Virus record (IMG/VR): IMGVR_UViG_3300039106_000191
Span: 1 to 38,575 of that record
Reading direction: 5' to 3' (one strand)
Source: a virus
DNA length: 38,575 nt
In this document: piece by piece, positions 33,477-38,575 of the stretch
How the letters are laid out: each line of letters opens with the position of its first letter
Numbering within the stretch: the stretch's first letter is position 1
Program-made: the position numbers and the translations under genes
The notes under the pieces: generated by a model
Database searches by the model: none
What the model was told of the DNA's origin: nothing
Seen by the model: only the letters and a program-made list of their open reading frames with translations

Positions 33477-33494
33477 TAATAACTGGAGGTTATT
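33477..33494 (+). promoter_or_regulatory. Ribosome-site hairpin 6: TAATAAC-TGGAG-GTTATT(A)
   Basis: A 6-bp stem touching the ATG at 33495, plus a seventh pair with the A of the start codon. Relative to hairpin 3 both arms changed in step (TTAC/GTAA to TAAC/GTTA). Confidence 0.78.
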
Positions 33495-34106
33495 ATGTCA
33501 ATTAAAATAGGAATGTTCCTACCGTGTGGTTCAGGAGTTGAACCCGAACCAATCTTCATTGAAGATTATAATTCAATCCAAGACGCAATCGGCGGTCACT
33601 TTGATGTGGTCCGTCACGATGTCCACGACAACGGTGAACACAAAGGTGTCATTGTCGGTTATGTCCATGACGAAGGCTTGTTGCTCGGTCAAGAAATGAA
33701 CTTTCTTGCCACGAACTTGTTCAAGCGAAACCTAGTTGGTGATTGTGTAGTCCTTTGGGGTACTTCACCTAACGGTGCTTATGACGGTGATGATTACGAC
33801 ATGCCTGATTTTATGGTTGAATACATTCAATCGGAACTGCTGGAATCAACTAGCGAAGCGTACAACCAAAGTATGGTTATGGGTATGGCAGTTAAATATG
33901 CTGTTAAGCATGGCTATATTTCACTGGATGGTGCTAAGGACATTGCTAATCGTTTGCATCAAGCATCGGTGCGTGGCAACAAAGATGAGGTGGTATCCAC
34001 TTGGAAAGAGATGGATGCACTTATTAAGTGGGTCGCTGAACATGCGGAAGATAACTCGTCAGACATGGATGAGTTCATTATGGAAATGCTAGACGAGGAG
34101 GATTAA
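33495..34106 (+). CDS. DUF3846-like protein (203 aa)
   Basis: The N-terminal half matches the DUF3846 pattern: a short strand, EPIFIEDYNSIQDAIGGHFDVVRH, then VGYVHDEGLLLGQEMNFLATNLFKRNLVGDCVVLWGTS. This domain is common in actinophage and other phage early regions and has no established activity. The C-terminal half is helical and acidic and ends in MDEFIMEMLDEED. It is the last gene with a hairpin ribosome site; its stop overlaps the next gene as TAATG. Confidence 0.7.
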   Translation: MSIKIGMFLPCGSGVEPEPIFIEDYNSIQDAIGGHFDVVRHDVHDNGEHKGVIVGYVHDEGLLLGQEMNFLATNLFKRNLVGDCVVLWGTSPNGAYDGDDYDMPDFMVEYIQSELLESTSEAYNQSMVMGMAVKYAVKHGYISLDGAKDIANRLHQASVRGNKDEVVSTWKEMDALIKWVAEHAEDNSSDMDEFIMEMLDEED

Positions 34107-34333
34107 TGTCTATTAATCAAATTAAAACACCAGTAAAAAAGAAACCAGTGAAGAAAGCGGGGAAGCGTAAGGCTTCCCCGCAACCCATGACATACAAATC
34201 AGGGATTTATGAATGCCCTAAATGTCACACAACGATTGAGATATTCGTGAAAATGACATCACCACCTGCATGCCACAATCACTACCTCAAAGAGTTTGCG
34301 ATTATGGCACCGAAGAAAAAGGTTAAGGAATGA
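34106..34333 (+). CDS. Small basic zinc-ribbon protein (75 aa)
   Basis: A Lys-rich N-terminus (KTPVKKKPVKKAGKRKA) precedes a CPKC pair and a CHNH element, likely one zinc site. It overlaps its neighbours by TAATG and ATGA, and has a GAGGAGG ribosome site in the previous gene's end. It may bind nucleic acid. The function is unknown. Confidence 0.65.
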   Translation: MSINQIKTPVKKKPVKKAGKRKASPQPMTYKSGIYECPKCHTTIEIFVKMTSPPACHNHYLKEFAIMAPKKKVKE

Positions 34334-35082
34334 CGGAGTGGCTAGGGTGTGGTGTGTCCACACATGATGAGTATTGTTTATGTGATGTTATCATCACTGC
34401 CCCTCTTGTCCCAATGACGGAGTGTGTCCGTGACGGTGTGACCGACATGTTTATGGGAGAGGAACTCGTTGCTCTTAGAGGCTACGAAGGTGATTGGGAC
34501 CGTTACAAAATCCTTAATTATTTTGAGGATTTGGTTACATTTTGGGATGCTTGGCATGCTGGTTTATCTCCTGATTTTGTTGCTACATCCCTTCAGGATG
34601 TACCGCCGTTGTTTCTTGAACACGAAACTCAACTTTATGTAAAGTGGAAACAGATTCGTGTTAAGGTGCAGTATTGCATGGACAGATTTGACGAATGTCT
34701 CGTTGACATTCTGAAGCACATAAACATTTCTGCTCAGGAGTTCGCTGATGCTGTGTGTATCGCTAAAGCAGGGAGCGATTGGGATTATGATAAGGTGCAG
34801 AAATTGGATGAGTTGTTTATGAAAACGAACCTTGTGTTTGTTGACATTGCTAGGGAAATGGATTTGTCTGTGAACATTATAGATGGGATGCGTAAATACT
34901 GGCAGCCGAGGCGAACTCGCCTTGGATTCACTGGCGAGAATCAGGCGAAAATCTTTTTCAAGCAGTTATGTGGTGACTTAACCTTGTCTAATAAACAGAT
35001 TGTAACTATGGTGGAAGATGCCTATGGTGTTAAGTACAGTACAGGTGCAATTTCTAAATGTAGGAAACGGATGATGTCATGA
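34330..35082 (+). CDS. Hypothetical protein with possible C-terminal DNA-binding helices (250 aa)
   Basis: The protein starts by ATGA overlap. The middle is helical (LYVKWKQIRVKVQYCMDRFDECLVDILKHI). The C-terminal 80 residues include two helix-turn-helix-like stretches: FVDIAREMDLSVNIIDGMRKYW and LSNKQIVTMVEDAYGVKYSTGAISKCRKRM. This suggests a transcription regulator, perhaps acting on the palindromes upstream of the early genes, but no family is recognised and the link is speculative. Confidence 0.6.
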   Translation: MTEWLGCGVSTHDEYCLCDVIITAPLVPMTECVRDGVTDMFMGEELVALRGYEGDWDRYKILNYFEDLVTFWDAWHAGLSPDFVATSLQDVPPLFLEHETQLYVKWKQIRVKVQYCMDRFDECLVDILKHINISAQEFADAVCIAKAGSDWDYDKVQKLDELFMKTNLVFVDIAREMDLSVNIIDGMRKYWQPRRTRLGFTGENQAKIFFKQLCGDLTLSNKQIVTMVEDAYGVKYSTGAISKCRKRMMS

Positions 35083-35093
35083 TGTCACGAGTG

Positions 35094-35128
35094 CATGGAC
35101 AAACCCGTACCATTGACTATTGTCCATG
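35094..35128. promoter_or_regulatory. Inverted repeat CATGGACAA/TTGTCCATG
   Basis: Nine-base arms separated by 17 bases, in the gap before the Cas4-like nuclease gene. The spacer holds a TTGACT that could be a -35 element. The TGGACAA word also occurs in other gaps (27646, 30083, 36052). Confidence 0.45.
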
Positions 35129-35170
35129 TATTATTGCTATTGTTAATGGGGACTACCCTCGGAGGAAAAT

Positions 35171-36022
35171 ATGAGATTTGATAAAGAATCAAAAATAGTT
35201 TATGTACGCCAGTCATGGTTGAATGATTTAATCATTTGCCCTGAACGGGCAAGATTAAAACTAGTGAAACCAGAGTTATCTGGTCCGTCTGACGCTACCA
35301 TTATGGGTACTGCGTTGCATTATGGAATTGAGCAAGTGTTGGCTGGTGCAGATGCAACCACCATTGCCACAATCGCTCTTGAACATTGGGAAGAATTAAA
35401 AGCGCAGCCCTATAAAGTTACAAACCTTGACCCCGATAAATCTGTCGGTCAGATTCAAGGCATGGCTCAAGCCTTTGTAGATGGGATTCTCCCCACCGTT
35501 CAACTCGGCGGTGATGTTGAATACAAATTCAAATACCCAATGGGCATAACAGTTGACGATTGGGAAGTGTGGTGCGAAGGCACCATGGATTACCTGCAAC
35601 CTGACGGCACAATTTGGGATTGGAAAACATCCTCTAGGACTTATTATGCCAAAGAAAAACAGTCGCAATCCATTCAGGCAACAGTTTACTGTAGCGCAAT
35701 GGTTTATGAAGGCAAAACGGCATATCCTGCGGATTTCCGTTATGGCGTTATGGTCCGTCAAGAAAAACCTAAACCGCAAATCGTTTACATGGAACGCACA
35801 GCAGAACACGAATCATGGCTTAAACACATGGTACGACCTGCAATCCAGCAAGCAACCCGTATCGGGGTTGTGGAATCCAACTGGCTGATGAACGACACCT
35901 CAGCGTTGTGCTCAGACAAATGGTGCCCATACTGGTCCATGTGTAAAGGTGCACACATTTCAGACCGTGGTCTGTCCTTGCCTTTCCAGTCACCTAGCAT
36001 GATTGTTTATGATGCTAGTTGA
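35171..36022 (+). CDS. Cas4/RecB-like PD-(D/E)XK nuclease with probable Fe-S site
   Basis: The 283-residue protein shows the RecB-type nuclease order: H50 in GTALHYGIE, D140 in CEGTMDYL, the D150-x-K152 in IWDWKTSS, then a Q-rich helix KEKQSQSIQATVYC. Four cysteines, C23 (ICPERA) and C247, C252, C258 (CSDKWCPYWSMC), have the one-plus-three layout of Cas4/AdnAB iron-sulfur clusters. Such phage enzymes trim DNA ends for recombination or replication. It has a GGAGG ribosome site without the hairpin and starts the replication module. No CRISPR genes are near, so a CRISPR role is not suggested. Confidence 0.85.
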   Translation: MRFDKESKIVYVRQSWLNDLIICPERARLKLVKPELSGPSDATIMGTALHYGIEQVLAGADATTIATIALEHWEELKAQPYKVTNLDPDKSVGQIQGMAQAFVDGILPTVQLGGDVEYKFKYPMGITVDDWEVWCEGTMDYLQPDGTIWDWKTSSRTYYAKEKQSQSIQATVYCSAMVYEGKTAYPADFRYGVMVRQEKPKPQIVYMERTAEHESWLKHMVRPAIQQATRIGVVESNWLMNDTSALCSDKWCPYWSMCKGAHISDRGLSLPFQSPSMIVYDAS

Positions 36023-36049
36023 CATTTCCTCCATTAGTGCTGATACACT
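36019..36049 (+). promoter_or_regulatory. Candidate promoter TTGACA...TACACT
   Basis: A perfect -35 TTGACA begins within the end of the nuclease gene, followed by a 19-base spacer and a TACACT -10-like element (GATACA at 17 bases is the alternative). It would drive the helicase/primase genes. The spacer is longer than ideal. Confidence 0.4.
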
Positions 36050-36093
36050 GATGGACAACTCTCCCCAAATAACACACCATAGGAGGTGTACCA

Positions 36094-36546
36094 ATGGTCA
36101 GTAAAGACCAATCCATCATCATGCAGGTTGCGGCTAAAATCGCATCCGAATTGACACCCAAGACAAATGACATGTCAAGCAACATCATGGCTTTTAGCGA
36201 AGCCTATGATGCTGTTTGTGAAATTATCCTAACCTCGCAAGGGTTCGGTGTTTCATCCGCTACAGAAACGGTGCCTCCAGCACCAGTAGCGGATGAACAG
36301 TTGTTGATTCAACAGTCATTCCCACAGGCAACTCCGTTGACGAGTTCCTCAACCGCCACCAGTTTCACTGTGACGATTAAGGGAAAGCAACACGGACCAA
36401 TCCCTGAGTGGCTTAACGATGCTTGCGCTGTGAAAGGCGTTAGAGAAGTATGGGACAACCGTGACACAATCGCTGGTAACCCAAAACGCCCTTGGTTTAA
36501 ATCAACCACAGGAAACGATGCTTTTTGGGCACCACGAGGCAACTAA
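36094..36546 (+). CDS. Conserved-looking replication-module protein (150 aa)
   Basis: The N-terminal helical half (SIIMQVAAKIASELTPKTNDMSSNIMAFSEAYDAVCEIILTS) is joined by a Pro/Ser/Thr linker to a compact C-terminal half: VTIKGKQHGPIPEWLNDACAVKGVREVWDNRDTIAGNPKRPWFKSTTGNDAFWAP. The latter is aromatic and basic and could bind single-stranded DNA or a partner helicase. It lies between nuclease and helicase genes, where SSB-type or loader proteins often occur. A short hairpin ACACC-ATAGGA-GGTGT overlaps its ribosome site. Confidence 0.6.
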   Translation: MVSKDQSIIMQVAAKIASELTPKTNDMSSNIMAFSEAYDAVCEIILTSQGFGVSSATETVPPAPVADEQLLIQQSFPQATPLTSSSTATSFTVTIKGKQHGPIPEWLNDACAVKGVREVWDNRDTIAGNPKRPWFKSTTGNDAFWAPRGN

Positions 36547-36564
36547 AAAAATAAAAGGAACAAC

Positions 36565-37629
36565 ATGACTCCGAATTTCACGGAGCGTTGGGATGCACTT
36601 GGGCGTGGGGAGTTAATCCCCACGCCTGATGTGTCTAACGCCACAAAAACAAGACAATATTATGAGCCTTTAGTAAAGGCAGCGGACGAGTTTGTTCATT
36701 GGGCACAAAACCCCAACGAGCGTGTCTATCTAGGTTTCCCCGACATTGACAACGAAATGCGTGGCATCGCACCATCAGAGATGTGCATGATTAACGGTTA
36801 TAGCCATTCAGGTAAAACCATGTTCCTGCTACAGATTCTATTAGCCAATAGAAACCTGCCCGTTGTGTACTTTTGTCCTGACGAGCCACGAACCTTGACC
36901 TTGATTAAGTTGACTTGCATTATGCATGGCATTGACGCTGGTGAATTAGAAATGGCTGTAGCCCGTAACGATACGGATGCTATAAAGTTGTTGCGAGAAA
37001 CTGCTAACGAGTCGTTTCCTAAGTTGGCTGTCTTTGACCAAATGATGAGCCTTAATGAGATGGAACATTCACTTGGCGAAATTCGTGACATGTGGGGTCA
37101 ACCTGCGTTGCTTGTCTTTGACTATCTTGACTTGCTTGCTGGCGGTGGTGAGGACATCCCATCTAAAGCGAACACGATTAAGTCGTTCGGTAAACGCCAT
37201 AATATCCCGATGCTGGTTTTGCACCAGTCATCACGCACCGCAGGTGCTGATGGCAAGAAGCAAACCATCTCATCAGGTGCTTATGGTGGCGAACAACAGG
37301 CTACACATATCATTGGTGTACGCCGTAAGAAGTTTGACATTGAAGCACAGATTCGTGAGATTGAAGAACGCTTGGACAAATCAAACAACACTGAACGCCT
37401 GCTGGAACGGCTAGAAATGTTGCGTTATGATTTGCGTATCCATCAGAACACTGTCACTATCAACCTTGTAAAGTGTAAACGCCCTGCGTCTAAACTGGTG
37501 GATGATGTGGACTTTGAGATTGAACAGGGCACGGGTCGTTTAACACGGCTCACAGGTCTGCCTTCAACCATCCCCACAGTGGCAGATTCGTATGAACAAC
37601 TAGCACTTGCAGATGATGATTGGATTTAG
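36565..37629 (+). CDS. DnaB/RecA-like replicative helicase
   Basis: The 354-residue protein has Walker A GYSHSGKT (78-85), a catalytic Glu/Asp-containing strand VVYFCPDEP (100-108), Walker B LLVFDYLDLL (182-191) and a sensor-like LHQSSR (219-224). It lacks the N-terminal DnaB primase-binding domain, as is common in short phage helicases. An insertion of charged helix (IREIEERLDKSNNTERLLERLEML) occurs before the last strands. It probably unwinds DNA together with the primase encoded two bases downstream. An AAGGAACAAC site precedes the start. Confidence 0.85.
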   Translation: MTPNFTERWDALGRGELIPTPDVSNATKTRQYYEPLVKAADEFVHWAQNPNERVYLGFPDIDNEMRGIAPSEMCMINGYSHSGKTMFLLQILLANRNLPVVYFCPDEPRTLTLIKLTCIMHGIDAGELEMAVARNDTDAIKLLRETANESFPKLAVFDQMMSLNEMEHSLGEIRDMWGQPALLVFDYLDLLAGGGEDIPSKANTIKSFGKRHNIPMLVLHQSSRTAGADGKKQTISSGAYGGEQQATHIIGVRRKKFDIEAQIREIEERLDKSNNTERLLERLEMLRYDLRIHQNTVTINLVKCKRPASKLVDDVDFEIEQGTGRLTRLTGLPSTIPTVADSYEQLALADDDWI

Positions 37630-37631
37630 TT

Positions 37632-38540
37632 ATGGACATAACAGAGGACCTGCTTGACAGGTATATAAAACTGTTCAGAGGCAGAGGCGATGTGTACGGT
37701 GCCGAAGAAGGCGCTTGCATTAAAGAACCTTTGACTAGAGAAGTGTTCCGCAACCACCTTAACGGTGTTGCTCCTATTGGTGTGTACCCGATGGTTCCTT
37801 TAAAGGACGACTGGTACACAGTGTGGGGTTGCACGGACATTGATGTTGAGGACATGGCTGGAGCCTTTAATCTTGCATCAGCGTTAGAGGCTGGTGGTGT
37901 GCAACCTTTCGTGGAGAAGTCTCGTAGCAAGGGCTACCATGTTTGGGTGTTTGCATCCGAACTGGTGCTGGCACGAGACATGCGCCGTATGATGCTGGCT
38001 GCCCATCAGGTAGCCGACTACCCTGCTCGTGAAGTGAACCCTAAGCAGGAGACACTTGCAAGCACATCACAGTACGGCAACTATGTACGGCTTCCATATC
38101 CTGACTGGTCCAACATGGAGAAACCAAACAGGCGTATAATTACTTCAGCAGGAGTTGCTGGTTCTTTGGAATCGTTTCTTGATTATGCCGAGGCTCGTTT
38201 AGTTTCTCCAGAAACAATTGCCCGTCTGGCATCATATTATCAGCCACCAAAACCAAATCTTAGTTTGGTTACCGACCATGAGGAATCAGCAAACCTTAAA
38301 GACATTATGAAGCGTTGTTCACCTTTGGCTTATGTTATTTGGCGTGATGGTCCATTGCCCAATAATGACCGTTCACGAACACTGGCACGACTGGCTCACG
38401 AACTTGTTCGTAGTGGACTTCACCCCAGTGAAACCAAACTCATAATCACATCAGCAGACAAGCGTTGGGGTAAGTACCACATGCGTACTAACGGTGAATT
38501 AGAGATTGATAAACTCGTACAACGGGTTTATACAACCTAG
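37632..38540 (+). CDS. Archaeo-eukaryotic primase (complete copy)
   Basis: The ATG two bases after the helicase stop gives 302 residues; a TTG at 37620 inside the helicase gene is unlikely. The AEP core shows the catalytic D-x-D in CTDIDVED (68-74), the nucleotide-binding SRSKGYHVWVF (97-107), NPKQE (136-140) and GNYVRLPYP (149-157), as in TOTE-type and phage primases. The C-terminal 90 residues resemble a helical primase C-terminal domain (DRSRTLARLAHELVRSGL). It makes primers, and because no other polymerase is seen it could also extend DNA (PrimPol activity), an inference. Confidence 0.9.
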   Translation: MDITEDLLDRYIKLFRGRGDVYGAEEGACIKEPLTREVFRNHLNGVAPIGVYPMVPLKDDWYTVWGCTDIDVEDMAGAFNLASALEAGGVQPFVEKSRSKGYHVWVFASELVLARDMRRMMLAAHQVADYPAREVNPKQETLASTSQYGNYVRLPYPDWSNMEKPNRRIITSAGVAGSLESFLDYAEARLVSPETIARLASYYQPPKPNLSLVTDHEESANLKDIMKRCSPLAYVIWRDGPLPNNDRSRTLARLAHELVRSGLHPSETKLIITSADKRWGKYHMRTNGELEIDKLVQRVYTT

Positions 38541-38575
38541 AAAGCAGTAACATGCAACACACCATCATTATACAG
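37833..38575. repeat. Right copy of 743-base terminal near-duplicate
   Basis: Gap-free alignment to 1-743 with an offset of 37832 bases, which gives the likely unit genome length. Differences are spread along the stretch and mostly silent. The right copy continues into the first codons of a second RusA-like gene. Confidence 0.9.
38552..38575 (+). CDS. rusA: RusA-like resolvase, 3'-truncated at contig end
   Basis: The first eight codons (MQHTIIIQ) of the gene complete at 720-1061 (MQHTIIIE) are cut by the window edge. Four of 24 bases differ from the left copy, continuing the strain-level divergence seen in the primase gene. Confidence 0.8.

Noticed and set aside
35171-36022. Cas4-like nuclease as part of a CRISPR adaptation system
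   Set aside because: No Cas1/Cas2 and no array; the replication-module context fits phage recombination nucleases.
37833-38575. Exact direct terminal repeats of a T7-like genome
   Set aside because: The two copies differ at about 7% of positions, which exact terminal repeats would not.

Overview
The window is almost certainly the genome of a tailed, short-tailed (podovirus-like) bacteriophage, seen slightly more than once around. It carries a large terminase, portal, scaffold, major capsid protein, a short-tail adaptor plus nozzle pair, internal/ejection-type proteins, fibre proteins, holin and endolysin. I see no tape measure, sheath or tail-tube gene. I also see no integrase, repressor, RNA polymerase or family A/B DNA polymerase, so a lytic lifestyle is inferred. 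The host is not shown by the sequence. The moderately AT-rich DNA, strong GGAGG ribosome sites, GTG/TTG codons at possible starts and actinophage-like small proteins (holin, small membrane protein, short basic proteins) fit an aquatic low-GC actinobacterium, but this is a weak inference.

Layout: the two ends (1-743 and 37833-38575) are about 93% identical copies of one stretch, so the unit genome is about 37.83 kb and the map closes on itself, with strain-level variation between the two copies. The structural half (2787-27441) runs entirely on the minus strand. From its promoter end it encodes small terminase, zinc ribbon, Ig-like protein, collagen-like fibre, tail chaperone-like protein, glycosyltransferase, large terminase, small membrane/holin proteins, portal, scaffold, capsid, several very basic proteins, tail adaptor, nozzle, collar fibre, three internal-protein candidates, a 1765-residue virion protein and endolysin. 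A good rho-independent terminator follows the capsid gene.

The plus-strand half starts near 27670, runs to the right end and continues at the left end to 2815. It begins with small basic proteins and a tRNA-Asn. An 876-base non-coding region (28514-29389) follows, rich in inverted repeats and holding a tRNA-like fold. Next come regulatory/early genes (a MoxR-like AAA+ ATPase with its partner, a DUF3846-like protein and small zinc-ribbon proteins), then the replication module: Cas4-like nuclease, a conserved unknown, DnaB/RecA-like helicase, archaeo-eukaryotic primase and RusA resolvase. A nuclease-like protein, a sigma-region-4-like protein and small unknowns close the strand and converge on the endolysin.

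The most unusual signal is a family of six covarying hairpins, each placed directly before a start codon between 29371 and 33494. Each has an A/T stem closed by C-G and the same five-base loop, TGGAG, which presents the Shine-Dalgarno sequence. A seventh hairpin with the same loop but no gene start sits just upstream inside the tRNA-like fold and could be a decoy or leader target. This looks like a translation-control regulon and is the best candidate here for an undescribed system.
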